DNA of 64,000 bases from 2-02-FULL-47-50 sp964479045 (GTDB lineage: Bacteria; Pseudomonadota; Gammaproteobacteria; Eutrophobiales; Eutrophobiaceae), in contig CAYZJI010000002.1 in assembly GCA_964479045.1 (NCBI GenBank), forward strand, positions 124,001 to 188,000. Direction: 5' to 3'. The position numbers and the translations under genes are program-made. This document shows, in pieces, positions 8,358-17,891 of the stretch. Positions within the stretch are counted from its first letter, which is position 1; each line of letters opens with the position of its first letter. The notes beneath the pieces were generated by a model. It searched no databases, had not been told where the DNA came from, and saw only the letters and a list, made by a program, of their open reading frames with translations.

Positions 8358-9944
8358 GTGTTTACATTAAGAAAATCATTTAAAAATCTGTTATCAATGG
8401 CATTTCTTCTTCTGCTTGGCGGTTGCGGAATGGTCGGGCCGGATTTTATAAAGCCGGAAGCCCAGGTAGAGGATACATGGCAGCAGGTGGATGCAGACAA
8501 GGTCAATACAAGTCAGTCTGTAAACAGTGAATGGTGGAAAGCATTTAATGATCCGGTTCTGGATTCTCTGATTGATAAGGCCTATCAGGAGAATCTGACT
8601 TTGCAGATTGCCGGAATCCGGGTGCTGGAGGCGAGGGCGCAACTGGGTATTGCGGTCGGAAACAGCTATCCCCAGTTGCAGCAGGTACGCGGTGGTATCG
8701 GGCATGTGGAATTAAGTGACAATCAGCCGAATATTTCACCTGCGTTGGATACGTCCTACCGGGATACTAACGTGGGATTAGATGTTGGCTGGGAACTGGA
8801 TCTCTGGGGCCGTTTCCGGCGGGGAATCGAGGCTGCTGATGCCGACCTGCTGGTTTCAATTGCCGATTATGATGATGTCCTGGTGAGTCTGACGGCCAGC
8901 GTTGCCACGGCCTACACATTAATACGTACGTTCGAGGAGCGTCTCGCGATTGCCCAAAACAATGTTGATATCCAGCAACGCAGTCTGGATATCGCCAACG
9001 ACCGCTTCCACAACGGTACTATCACAGAACTGGATGTACGCCAGGCGCAGACACTCCTGCTCAATACAAAAGCCACAATTCCGGCTCTGGAAATCGGGCT
9101 GCAGCAATCCAGACACGCCTTGAGTACGTTACTCGGTATGCCGCCGGGCGGTGTGGAAGGATTACTGCATGGATCAGGCGTGATACCGACAGCACCGGCT
9201 GAAGTGGCTGTCGGAGTGCCGGCAGAATTAATGCGTCGGCGTCCGGACATCCGCCGGGCAGAATTGCAGGCGGCGGCCCAGAGTGCCCGCATCGGTATAG
9301 CAGAAAGCGCGCTGTATCCGCATTTTTCACTGGTCGGGACTATTGGACTCCGCGCCAGTGATACCTTCAATACTGATCTTGGTGATTTGTTTGAACTGAA
9401 CAGCATCGAGGCCTTTGGCGGACCATCGCTGACCTGGGACATATTTAATTACGGGCGTATTAAAAACAATGTGCGGGTCCAGGATGCACGGTTGCAGCAA
9501 TTGATCGTGAATTATCAGAATACGGTGCTGGAAGCATCACGCGAAGTCGAAGATGCGCTCGTCGGTTTTTTGCGCGCGCAGGAGCAGGTGGTATTTCTCG
9601 AAGAGAGTGTAACTGCCGGACAGCGATCAGTAGAGCTTGCACTCCTCCAGTACGGTGAAGGCATTGCGGATTATCAACGGGTACTCGATACGCAGGAGAC
9701 ACTGTTTACCCAGCAGGATTTGCTGACCTCGAGACGCGGCGACATTGCCACCAGCCTGATTGCCATGTACCGGGCGCTGGGCGGTGGCTGGGAATTGCGC
9801 GCCGGCAAGCCGTTTGTCCCGGAGCCAACGACAGAAACGATGCGTAACCGCAGCGATTGGGGACAATTGCTGGACACGACGATAAACGATGATGTATCCA
9901 GTCCTGAGGACAAGGAAAAACCTGCAAGGAAACTTGACTGGTAA
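8358..9944 (+). CDS. RND-type outer-membrane efflux lipoprotein (NodT/TolC family)
   Basis: Outer-membrane channel of tripartite efflux systems. The lipobox LLGGC gives a lipidated Cys23. Two OEP (TolC-like) repeats follow, with typical QLD-type segments (NSYPQLQQVRGGIG, VGWELDLWGRFRRGIEA, PAELMRRRPDIRRAE). Length is 528 residues, slightly long because of an acidic tail after residue 500. The start codon appears to be GTG at 8358, with no good ribosome site, so the exact N-terminus is uncertain. It is followed by DUF3302 and HlyD genes, probably one operon. Confidence 0.92.
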   Translation: MFTLRKSFKNLLSMAFLLLLGGCGMVGPDFIKPEAQVEDTWQQVDADKVNTSQSVNSEWWKAFNDPVLDSLIDKAYQENLTLQIAGIRVLEARAQLGIAVGNSYPQLQQVRGGIGHVELSDNQPNISPALDTSYRDTNVGLDVGWELDLWGRFRRGIEAADADLLVSIADYDDVLVSLTASVATAYTLIRTFEERLAIAQNNVDIQQRSLDIANDRFHNGTITELDVRQAQTLLLNTKATIPALEIGLQQSRHALSTLLGMPPGGVEGLLHGSGVIPTAPAEVAVGVPAELMRRRPDIRRAELQAAAQSARIGIAESALYPHFSLVGTIGLRASDTFNTDLGDLFELNSIEAFGGPSLTWDIFNYGRIKNNVRVQDARLQQLIVNYQNTVLEASREVEDALVGFLRAQEQVVFLEESVTAGQRSVELALLQYGEGIADYQRVLDTQETLFTQQDLLTSRRGDIATSLIAMYRALGGGWELRAGKPFVPEPTTETMRNRSDWGQLLDTTINDDVSSPEDKEKPARKLDW

Positions 9945-10002
9945 TAAAATCAGAATTAACCGGGGCACTATTTATGAATTATCTGCGGGAGTGTGACTGA
10001 CC

Positions 10003-10341
10003 ATGTTTCTAGATTATGTGGCATTGGTATTCCTGGTCTTCGGTGCGCTGGTGACGTTCTACCTGATCATCGCTATCCATGATATTCCCTATGAAATTGC
10101 CAAGAAGCGTAACCACCCGCATCTGGACGCCATACATGTTGCAGGCTGGGTGAGTTTACTGACACTGCATGTGATCTGGCCGTTTCTGTGGATCTGGGCA
10201 ACTCTTTACCGGCCCGATCGCGGTTACGGTTTCAACGCAGATGGCGGAGAGAGTACGAATGAGCTGAATAAACGCATCGCCAGACTGGAGTCGCGACTGG
10301 CAGCGCTCGAAAAAACCCGCAAGCCGGATCCGGAGGCATAA
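10003..10341 (+). CDS. DUF3302 inner-membrane protein (YiaW-like)
   Basis: 112 residues with two hydrophobic helices (residues 3-24 and about 48-68) and the conserved IHDIPYEIAKKRNHPH between them, matching the DUF3302/YiaW family. A short C-terminal coiled coil (LNKRIARLESRLAALEK) is visible. It ends 2 bp before the HlyD gene. In Escherichia coli yiaW is likewise paired with yiaV (HlyD family), so it is probably a small partner of the adaptor. Confidence 0.88.
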   Translation: MFLDYVALVFLVFGALVTFYLIIAIHDIPYEIAKKRNHPHLDAIHVAGWVSLLTLHVIWPFLWIWATLYRPDRGYGFNADGGESTNELNKRIARLESRLAALEKTRKPDPEA

Positions 10342-10343
10342 CC

Positions 10344-11657
10344 ATGGAAATGGCAATGATCCTGACTTATACCGGCATCTGCTGGGCGATCTTCAAAATC
10401 TTCAAAGTCCCCTTGAACAAGTGGACCGTGCCTACGGCCATACTCGGCGGTTTCGTACTCATTGCCATGGCATTACTGCTGATGAATTACAATCATCCCT
10501 ATACCACACTGGTGCGTGAATATTATGTCACCACTCCGATAGTACCCAACGTGCAGGGACAAGTGATCGAAGTGCCCGTGGAAGCCAACCAGCCGTTGAA
10601 ACAGGGTGATGTACTGTTTCGTATCAACCCGGAACCGTACCAGTATGAAGTAGATCGCCTTGAAGGAGCCCTCGCGGACGCCAAGGCCGAAGCCTCACAA
10701 TTGGAAGAACGCCTGCGCGCGGCCGAAGCAACGAGCGCACAGGCCCGTTCCAACATATTGACTGCCGAGTCCCAGTTTGATCGGCAGGCACGGGAAACAC
10801 TGGAGCAGGCGCGGGCGGGCGTTGTACAGGCGAGAGTGCAACTCGATCTTGCGCGCGAACAATATGAACGGTATGAAAGACTGGCGGCGACCGGTGCGGC
10901 CGCCCAGGCCGATTTTGATCGGGCAAAGCGCAATTTCGAAACTGCGCAGGCGCAACTCAACCAGTCCCAGGCAGCTGAACGACAGGCCGCAGAGAACCTT
11001 GCCTCCGGCGGTGACCGTGTGCAGTCAGCGCGTGAACAGTTAAATACCGCCGAAGCCCAGGAACGGGAAGCGCGGCTTGCTTTCGAAGCGGAAAGCGGTG
11101 GAGTCAATCCCAAGGTGCGCCAGATCGAGGCCCAACTCGATACTGCACGCTGGAACCTGGATCAGACAGTCGTAAGGGCGCCCACCGATGGCATGGTCAC
11201 ACAACTTTTCCTGCGTCCCGGTATGATGGCAGTGCCATTGCCGCTGCGGCCCGTAATGACGTTCATTCATACCTCCGGTCCGGAGGACCGCGCCCTGGTC
11301 GGAGCGTTCTGGCAGAATTCACTGCAACGTCTGAAACCGGGTGATGAAGCGGAAGTGATCTACAAGGCAGTGCCGGGGCGGGTGTTCAAAGGACATGTGG
11401 AACGCATTTTGCCAGTACTGGCGCAGGGACAACTCCAGACCGGTGGTACTTTGGGAACAGTAGAATCCGTACCGATGCCCGGTCGCGTGCCGGTGCTGAT
11501 CAAACTGGATGAAGATACCTCGGCCTATAACCTTCCGGCCGGTGTCATCGGCGCTGGTGCCATCTATACCAAACATGTCCATCACGTGGCCATCATGCGC
11601 AAAATCCTTTTGCGGATGGTCAGTTGGCAGAATTATATCTTCGGCGAACTTCATTAA
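10344..11657 (+). CDS. HlyD/EmrA-family membrane-fusion protein (YiaV-like)
   Basis: Periplasmic adaptor anchored by N-terminal transmembrane helices (residues about 5-55). A biotinyl-lipoyl half (TTPIVPNVQGQVIEVPVEAN) is followed by a long Ala/Gln/Glu coiled-coil hairpin (about 105-250), the second lipoyl half and a beta-barrel domain (VVRAPTDGMVTQLFLRPG). The 437 residues are longer than many adaptors because of the N-terminal membrane segment, as in YiaV. It forms a tight unit with DUF3302 (2-bp gap) and the upstream outer-membrane factor. No inner-membrane pump is encoded next to them. Confidence 0.9.
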   Translation: MEMAMILTYTGICWAIFKIFKVPLNKWTVPTAILGGFVLIAMALLLMNYNHPYTTLVREYYVTTPIVPNVQGQVIEVPVEANQPLKQGDVLFRINPEPYQYEVDRLEGALADAKAEASQLEERLRAAEATSAQARSNILTAESQFDRQARETLEQARAGVVQARVQLDLAREQYERYERLAATGAAAQADFDRAKRNFETAQAQLNQSQAAERQAAENLASGGDRVQSAREQLNTAEAQEREARLAFEAESGGVNPKVRQIEAQLDTARWNLDQTVVRAPTDGMVTQLFLRPGMMAVPLPLRPVMTFIHTSGPEDRALVGAFWQNSLQRLKPGDEAEVIYKAVPGRVFKGHVERILPVLAQGQLQTGGTLGTVESVPMPGRVPVLIKLDEDTSAYNLPAGVIGAGAIYTKHVHHVAIMRKILLRMVSWQNYIFGELH

Positions 11658-11762
11658 TTATCGCATGTAATTCCGGACTGATTTTGGTATGGAGAATGAT
11701 GTCTGAATTTCTTCTTGTGGTAAAACGGAATTCTACTGTATGAAATTTTCCGGGCAGCAAGC

Positions 11763-13064
11763 ATGACCTGGCTGCAACGTTACCAGTTGCGGCAATTTTT
11801 GATGACGTCGTTCTGGTTCTGGCCGTTTGTTGTCATACTCACAACACTGTTTGTGGTGTTACCCGTGGTAGACTGGCTCAGCATGCATGGCTATGTGCTT
11901 GGGGCTCTCTGGAGCGATCTCACTCCTGAACGCGCCAGGGTTGTACTGGTCAGTTTCTCGGCATCGATGTTGACCTTTCTGGTTTTCGTTCTGTCGTCGC
12001 TGCTGATGGTGGTCACACTGGCCAGCGCCCAGTTGACACCGCGCATTATGGCCATCACCTTTACTGATCTGCAGGCCAGGATCATGACCTGCATGCTTTT
12101 GTTTTCGTTTCTCCTGGGGACTGCCATACTGGCCCGGATCGAAGATGATCATGTACCCGTGCCGGGGATCAAGATTACTGTCATCAGCGTATTGATCAGC
12201 ATAATCCTGTTTCTCAGGTTCATTCCGCATCTGGGGATGAGTCTCCGGCCCATCTCGCTCATGCGAAAAGTTGCAGAGGAAGGACGTATCGCCATCAGAA
12301 GCATTTATCCCGCCATTTACAACGCAACAGAATCGGAAAAGGCCGATCGTATCCCGAAGAAGTTGTTGCGTGATAAAGCACAGGTAATCAACTACACGGG
12401 GCGGTCCGGAGTTTTGCAGGCAATAGGTGCAATGGATCTGGTCAAGGCGGCACAAACAGCCAATTGCACAATTGAAATGTTGCCGCAGGTCGGCAATTTC
12501 GTTTCGGAGGGTGACCCGCTGTTCCAGACCTTTCCGCCGGATCGACCCATTGATGCCATGACGCTGCATCAGATGGTCGCCATAGGGCCCGAACGGACGC
12601 TGGAGCAAGATCCGACTTTTGCGTTTCGCATCATTGTGGACATTGCCAGCCGGGCGTTGTCGCCGGCAGTTAACGATCCCACTACAGCAGTACTCGCGAT
12701 CGATCAGCTTGAGCGTCTGTTGCATCACGTTGGTACCCGGCAACTGGATCCGGGCATGATTTACGACAATGATGGCAATCTGAGGCTGATCATCCCTGTG
12801 CCAAAGTGGGAGGATTATGTCAGTCTGGCCGTGAGCGAAATCCGCTTATATGGTGCGAACAGCATACAGGTTCCCCGCCGGTTGTTGGCCATGCTGGAAT
12901 ATTTGATTAAAGTTTTGCCTGCGCCGAGAGCGCAAGCATTACGCATGGAACAGCAGTTATTGATCAAAGCAGTGAAACGTGAGTTTATCGATGTTGCTGA
13001 TCTGGAGCGGGTCACGACGGGTGACCGGCAGGGTGTGGGTGGTACTACGGCCGGGAATCCCTGA
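11763..13064 (+). CDS. DUF2254 membrane protein
   Basis: 433 residues with about four transmembrane helices in the first 165 residues, then a cytoplasmic domain with the DUF2254 hallmark RALSPAVNDPTTA. Function of the family is unknown; the membrane plus soluble arrangement is compatible with a channel or transporter accessory. It lies 105 bp after the HlyD gene and before an AI-2E permease and SulP transporter, all on one strand, so it may belong to a general envelope-transport block. Confidence 0.88.
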   Translation: MTWLQRYQLRQFLMTSFWFWPFVVILTTLFVVLPVVDWLSMHGYVLGALWSDLTPERARVVLVSFSASMLTFLVFVLSSLLMVVTLASAQLTPRIMAITFTDLQARIMTCMLLFSFLLGTAILARIEDDHVPVPGIKITVISVLISIILFLRFIPHLGMSLRPISLMRKVAEEGRIAIRSIYPAIYNATESEKADRIPKKLLRDKAQVINYTGRSGVLQAIGAMDLVKAAQTANCTIEMLPQVGNFVSEGDPLFQTFPPDRPIDAMTLHQMVAIGPERTLEQDPTFAFRIIVDIASRALSPAVNDPTTAVLAIDQLERLLHHVGTRQLDPGMIYDNDGNLRLIIPVPKWEDYVSLAVSEIRLYGANSIQVPRRLLAMLEYLIKVLPAPRAQALRMEQQLLIKAVKREFIDVADLERVTTGDRQGVGGTTAGNP

Positions 13065-13171
13065 TGATCAGAAACAATATACCGGATTACGGACACACTC
13101 GCTTGATGCTATAGCGTGTAGTCGTATCTATAGAATTATTATTTGTTGCAAGTCGCGCAGGATGAAAACAT

Positions 13172-14254
13172 ATGATTGATTCCAAACGTATCGAAACGGT
13201 CTTCGCCCTCGCCATCCTGGCACTGGTTGTTGCAGGTTGCCTGCTGGTACTTGCGCCTTTCCTGTCTGCCCTGCTATGGGCCGTAATCATTACTTACTCT
13301 ACCTGGGGCCTGTATGAACGTATCGTCCGCCTGGTCCGGGGCCATTACTCTGTTGCGGCCGGGTTAATGACCTTGTTACTTGCAGCAATTCTCATCGCTC
13401 CCCTGGTCATTGTGGCCATAAGTCTGGGTGAAAATACTGAAGCTTTGACCCAGGCCATACAGCGGATTAAAGAAAAAGGAATGTTGACTCCACCAGACTG
13501 GCTGTCAACGCTTCCATTTATTGGTTCCAAGCTTGCAGCGTTCTGGACCAGCCTGTTGTCTGACAGCGGAAAATTACTGGGTTATGCAAAACAGTTTGCT
13601 GCACCGATGGGCAAGTTGTTGTTTGGTACTGGTGTAGCGTTTGGTACCGGATTCATGTATCTCTGTTTAAGTGTATTAACGGCCTACTTTCTTTATCGTG
13701 ACGGTAACTATGTTGCCGGCCATTTTCGTGCCGGGATGGGCCGCATAGGCGGGAGCCGTGCCCATCACTTGATCGAAATTGCGGGCAATACAATAAAAGG
13801 AGTGGTCCATGGCATTCTTGGCGCGGCCCTGGCGCAGGGCCTGATGGCAGGATTCGGTTACTGGCTGGCAAATGTACCGGGACCATTTCTTCTGGGATTA
13901 CTCACCTGTTTTCTGGCATTGATACCCGTGGGGCCGGCGCTACTCTGGGTGCCCGTAACCTTCTGGTTGTTTCATCAGGGCGCGACCGGCTGGGCAATCT
14001 TTATGGGTGTGTGGGGTTTGTTTGTGATCAGCGGCATCGACAACGTCGTAAAGCCTTATCTTATCAGTCAGGGTGGTGCGCTTCCTTTCATCTTTGTGCT
14101 GCTGGGTGTTCTCGGCGGCGTGCTCAGCTTCGGGATCATAGGTGTTTTTCTGGGCCCTACACTCCTTGCTGTGGGCTACGCTATTCTCAAAGACTGGTCA
14201 CTCTCAATTGCAGAACAATCTGATCTGCCGTCTGCAAATCCTGAAGTAACATGA
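13172..14254 (+). CDS. AI-2E family transporter (YdiK/PerM-like permease)
   Basis: 360 residues with the family arrangement: two N-terminal helices, a helical hairpin region, a central periplasmic segment and five C-terminal helices ending in LGVLGGVLSFGIIGVFLGPTL, which is a strong family marker. Members export varied small molecules or act as Na+/H+ antiporters; the AI-2 name reflects only one member. Start ATG at 13172, with a possible AGGATG ribosome site. Spacing to SulP is 28 bp, suggesting co-transcription. Confidence 0.9.
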   Translation: MIDSKRIETVFALAILALVVAGCLLVLAPFLSALLWAVIITYSTWGLYERIVRLVRGHYSVAAGLMTLLLAAILIAPLVIVAISLGENTEALTQAIQRIKEKGMLTPPDWLSTLPFIGSKLAAFWTSLLSDSGKLLGYAKQFAAPMGKLLFGTGVAFGTGFMYLCLSVLTAYFLYRDGNYVAGHFRAGMGRIGGSRAHHLIEIAGNTIKGVVHGILGAALAQGLMAGFGYWLANVPGPFLLGLLTCFLALIPVGPALLWVPVTFWLFHQGATGWAIFMGVWGLFVISGIDNVVKPYLISQGGALPFIFVLLGVLGGVLSFGIIGVFLGPTLLAVGYAILKDWSLSIAEQSDLPSANPEVT

Positions 14255-14282
14255 CCGGATTTTTGCATGAGCTGAACATTCC

Positions 14283-15992
14283 ATGACCAATCTCATCCTG
14301 CAGCGTTTGAGTGATTTTGCACCGGGCCTTCCGTCATTGCTCAATTACAAACGCAGCTGTTTGCAACATGATATTGTTGCCGGCGTATCTGTGGCCGCAG
14401 TGGCCTTGCCGGTGGGTGTTGCCTATGCGGAACTGGCAGGCTTTGATCCGGTAGTTGGCCTGTATTCCAGTATTCTGCCACTGGTGGCTTATGCGTTGTT
14501 CGGTACTTCCCGGCAATTGATAGTGGGTCCGGATGCGGCAACCTGCGCCATGGTGGCTGCTATCGTGGCGCCTCTGGCGGCAGGTAATGCAGAACATTAT
14601 GCCTCTCTTTCAGTCACGCTGGCATTTTGTACCGGGCTGTTTTGTATCCTGGCCAGTTTCTTCAGGCTGGGTGCATTGGCAGATTTCCTGTCACGTCCGA
14701 TACTGGTCGGTTTTCTGAATGGAGTTGCCATCAGTATCATGCTCGGCCAGATTGGGAAACTGTTCGGCTTCGCCATTGAGTCAGATCGGATTGTGCCCCG
14801 TCTGCTTGAATTTGTGTCCAAGCTTGAGTTAACGCACCTGCCTACACTTGCTGTCGGTATAGGTTCATTCATACTGCTCGGTCTCAGCAAACACTTTTTG
14901 CCAAGAATACCCGCCGCGTTGCTGGTTATGATCATCACAGCCCTGTGTGTCGCCATGTTCGGGCTGGACGGGTCGGGGGTAAACGTGATTGGTGTTGTGC
15001 CTGGTGGTTTGCCTGACATAAAGTTGCCCGTATTTCCGTCTGGTGCACTGGAGGACGTGCTTATCGGCAGTGCCGGCATCGCGTTGATCAGCTTCTCCAG
15101 TGCAATGGTGACGGCGCGAAGTTTTGCCGCCAAGAACCGTTATGATATCGATGTTGATCGGGAATTTGCTGCGCTGGGCGCTGCAAACATCGCCTCGGCG
15201 TTGTCCCAGGGATTTGCTGTCAGCGGGGCGGATTCCAGAACAGCCATGAATGATACCAGCGGCGGGAAAACCCAGGTTGCCGGTCTCGTGGCAGCCGCAA
15301 CCATTGCAGCAGTCCTCTGGTTTTTTACCGTTCCGCTCAGTTATGTTCCGGTTGCAGCCTTGGGGGCGGTACTGGTCATGGCCGCCGCCGGGTTATTCGA
15401 TTTTGCTGCCATGCGGGAAATCTATCGTTATGATCGGGTTGAATTCGCGCTCTGCATTTTCACCATGATCGGCGTGGCTGCAGTCGGCATGATCAATGCC
15501 ATTCTGGTTGCGATAATGTTATCAGTACTCCGGTTTGTACAACTGGTTGCGCGTCCACAATTGAATGAGCTGGGCATGGTCGAGGGAATGAGCGGATTTC
15601 ACGATCTTGAAGATCATGCAGAGGCAACCACACTGCCAGGACTTTTGATAATCCGCTTTGAAGGGCCAATCGTATTTTTCAATGCGTCATATTTCAAACA
15701 GAAAATACTGGAATCGGTACGTAAAAATACCCGCTGGATAATCATTGATTTCTATCCTGTCACCCGGGTTGACTCCAGCGGTTATTTTATTTTACTTGAG
15801 ACAATTGATCGAATGTCGCAAAAAGGCATACAACTCTGTTTTGCGGGACGGCAGACCAGAATACAATCGCGGATCAAGAACATGGGTCTGAACAAACAGG
15901 ACATGAATCTCCGGATATTTCCCAGTTTGCGTGCAGCAGTGAATGCTTATCAGGATGAAGTGATGAAAAACAAAACGAAGACTGATATGTAA
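14283..15992 (+). CDS. SulP-family anion transporter with STAS domain
   Basis: Inner-membrane transporter for sulfate, bicarbonate or other anions. Seen: the SulP signature (VALPVGVAYAELAGF, then GTSRQLIVGPDAA), the SLC26-type SGADSRTAMN motif, and a C-terminal STAS domain (about residues 450-555, IIIDFYPVTRVDSSG). The 569-residue length is normal. Substrate cannot be decided; there is no adjacent carbonic anhydrase or sulfate assimilation gene. A 99-residue gene follows after about 30 bp. Confidence 0.92.
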   Translation: MTNLILQRLSDFAPGLPSLLNYKRSCLQHDIVAGVSVAAVALPVGVAYAELAGFDPVVGLYSSILPLVAYALFGTSRQLIVGPDAATCAMVAAIVAPLAAGNAEHYASLSVTLAFCTGLFCILASFFRLGALADFLSRPILVGFLNGVAISIMLGQIGKLFGFAIESDRIVPRLLEFVSKLELTHLPTLAVGIGSFILLGLSKHFLPRIPAALLVMIITALCVAMFGLDGSGVNVIGVVPGGLPDIKLPVFPSGALEDVLIGSAGIALISFSSAMVTARSFAAKNRYDIDVDREFAALGAANIASALSQGFAVSGADSRTAMNDTSGGKTQVAGLVAAATIAAVLWFFTVPLSYVPVAALGAVLVMAAAGLFDFAAMREIYRYDRVEFALCIFTMIGVAAVGMINAILVAIMLSVLRFVQLVARPQLNELGMVEGMSGFHDLEDHAEATTLPGLLIIRFEGPIVFFNASYFKQKILESVRKNTRWIIIDFYPVTRVDSSGYFILLETIDRMSQKGIQLCFAGRQTRIQSRIKNMGLNKQDMNLRIFPSLRAAVNAYQDEVMKNKTKTDM

Positions 15993-16028
15993 ACGCAGTC
16001 AGATCATTAACCAAAGAGGATGATAACC

Positions 16029-16319
16029 GTGACAAAAGATCCCAAAGATAAAGATAAAGGCGTTATTTTCGTATTGCTTGACAGATTTAATAAACAAAGG
16101 CTGCCCCGGGCACAGGAGATGAAAAAGCGTGTTGATGCAGGAGAATTATTGAATGAATTTGACCATTCATTGATAAAAGAAGTTTTTGCCGAGGGGAGAA
16201 AAATAGAAGAAATTGTTAAACGAAATCCCGGCTATCAGGAATTATATAATAATGCTTTCTCTCTCTGGCATGAAATTGTTAACAAAGACCTTGAGAATCA
16301 GAAAAAGAAACTTAAATAA
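16029..16319 (+). CDS. Small hydrophilic hypothetical protein (96 aa)
   Basis: Not recognised. Strongly charged and helical, rich in Lys and Glu, with no signal peptide or membrane segment. I place the start at the GTG at 16029 because AAAGAGG lies 9 bases upstream; the ATG at 16020 directly abuts that ribosome site and is less plausible. Codons here are more AT-rich than in the neighbouring genes. It may be translated with the SulP gene 5' of it, but its role is unknown. Confidence 0.6.
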   Translation: MTKDPKDKDKGVIFVLLDRFNKQRLPRAQEMKKRVDAGELLNEFDHSLIKEVFAEGRKIEEIVKRNPGYQELYNNAFSLWHEIVNKDLENQKKKLK

Positions 16320-16345
16320 TGTCCGGCATCAGTATAAAACCCTAA

Positions 16346-17791
16346 ATGAAGCACAATAGTATCTTGTTGATCAGTGCAGTATTTGCATTGTTATATTTTT
16401 CTGCAGGTCATGCAGATGACCAACCATCGGTAACATCACTGGACACCTCTGTCCTGGATCAGAAATGGACTGATGATCTGGACAGTATGATCAAGCGGCG
16501 TGTGATTCGTGTCCTCGTGGTTTACAACAATACCCATTATTTCATTGACAAGGGCAATCAGTACGGCATCACCTACGAGTTTGGCAAGGCCTTCGAAGAG
16601 GAGATTAACAAAAAATACAAGACGGGGAACCTGCCTGTCCACGTGGCGTTTGTCCCGGTTTCCAGAGAAGGGTTGCTGCAAGCCATCGTAGACGGACGTG
16701 GTGATATTGCTGCTGCCAATCTTACCGTGACACCGGAACGGCAAAAACTGGTGGATTTTTCCAGGGCGCTCAGAAACGATGTCAATGAAATCATAGTCAG
16801 CGGTCCCGGGTCACCCTCCATCCATACTCTCGAGGATCTTGGCGGCAAGGAAGTATATGTCCGGCCTTCCAGCAGTTACCATGAAAGCCTGCTGGTCTTG
16901 AATGAAAAATTGCAGCAGGCAGGCAAACCTGAAGTAATCATCATGGATACGCCTGAAAATCTTGAAGATGAATCTCTTCTGGAAATGCTGAATGCAGGCC
17001 TGATCAAATTTACTGTTGTAGATAATCATATTGGCGAGTTCTGGGCGCAGATATTGCCGGATATTCATCTGCACCCGGATTTGAAATTACGTGAAGGAGG
17101 TGAGATAGCCGTCGCATTTCGCAAAAACAGTCCGCAGCTTGCCAGGGAACTTGATAAATTTCTTGAATCGCATATAAAAGGCACGCTTTTTGGAAATGTC
17201 GTGCTGAAGAAATATCTGAAAAGTACACAGTTCGTCAAAAATGCGGCTTCTGAAGAAGAAAGGAAAAAATTTCTGGCTTTGATCGATCTGTTTAAAAAAT
17301 ACGGTAACCAATACGGGCTTGACTGGTTGCTGATGGCGGCCCAGGGATACCAGGAATCGCAGTTGGACCAGAGCAAGAGAAACCCATCCGGAGCGGTCGG
17401 TGTCATGCAGGTCTTGCCGTCAACCGGGAATGAAATGGGGGTGGGGGACATCCATCTGGTTGATCCCAATATTCATGCCGGGGTGAAGTACATACGCTAC
17501 GTGATTGATCAATACTTCAAAGATGAACCCATGGATGAACTTGACAAAACATTGTTTGCATTTGCCTCCTATAATGCTGGCCCGGCCCGGATACGTAAAC
17601 TGCGTGCTGAAGCAAAAGAACAGGGATTGGATCCGAATAAATGGTTTGGTAATGTGGAATATGTGGTATCAAACAGGATTGGCCGGGAAACGGTGGTCTA
17701 CGTGAGCAACGTTTATAAATATTACATTGCGTACAGGCTTGTTCTGCAAGAAAGGGAAAGACAGGAGAAAGCAGCGGAATCAATGCAGTAA
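16346..17791 (+). CDS. MltF-like lytic transglycosylase (substrate-binding plus SLT domains)
   Basis: Periplasmic murein-cleaving enzyme. After a signal peptide (ISAVFALLYFSAGHA) comes an extracellular solute-binding (SBP_bac_3) domain, about residues 55-290, as in MltF, where it modulates activity. The SLT goose-type lysozyme domain then follows: AAQGYQESQLDQ with catalytic Glu337, GAVGVMQVLPSTG and the AGPARIRKLR segment. The 481 residues are full length. No lipobox is evident, so attachment to the outer membrane is not supported. Its stop codon directly abuts an FNR box serving the next operon. Confidence 0.9.
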   Translation: MKHNSILLISAVFALLYFSAGHADDQPSVTSLDTSVLDQKWTDDLDSMIKRRVIRVLVVYNNTHYFIDKGNQYGITYEFGKAFEEEINKKYKTGNLPVHVAFVPVSREGLLQAIVDGRGDIAAANLTVTPERQKLVDFSRALRNDVNEIIVSGPGSPSIHTLEDLGGKEVYVRPSSSYHESLLVLNEKLQQAGKPEVIIMDTPENLEDESLLEMLNAGLIKFTVVDNHIGEFWAQILPDIHLHPDLKLREGGEIAVAFRKNSPQLARELDKFLESHIKGTLFGNVVLKKYLKSTQFVKNAASEEERKKFLALIDLFKKYGNQYGLDWLLMAAQGYQESQLDQSKRNPSGAVGVMQVLPSTGNEMGVGDIHLVDPNIHAGVKYIRYVIDQYFKDEPMDELDKTLFAFASYNAGPARIRKLRAEAKEQGLDPNKWFGNVEYVVSNRIGRETVVYVSNVYKYYIAYRLVLQERERQEKAAESMQ

Positions 17792-17835
17792 TTGATCTGG
17801 ATCAAATTTATTTTAATAACATCAAACTGTAATAT
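17792..17835 (+). promoter_or_regulatory. FNR/ANR-type class II promoter of DUF3141-pta-ackA
   Basis: A perfect TTGAT-CTGG-ATCAA box at 17792-17805 (centre 17798.5) is followed by TAATAT at 17830-17835, predicting a start near 17842. The centre-to-start distance of about 43 fits class II FNR promoters. The leader before the ATG at 17892 is about 50 bases. Confidence 0.8.
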
Positions 17836-17891
17836 TGCCTAAATATTATTATATTCCTTAATTGTTTAATCGACCCGATCAGGTATCCATT

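Noticed and set aside
11859..12743. 294-codon open frame antisense to the DUF2254 gene
   Set aside because: His/Arg/Gln-rich mirror frame of a recognised membrane protein; no independent evidence.
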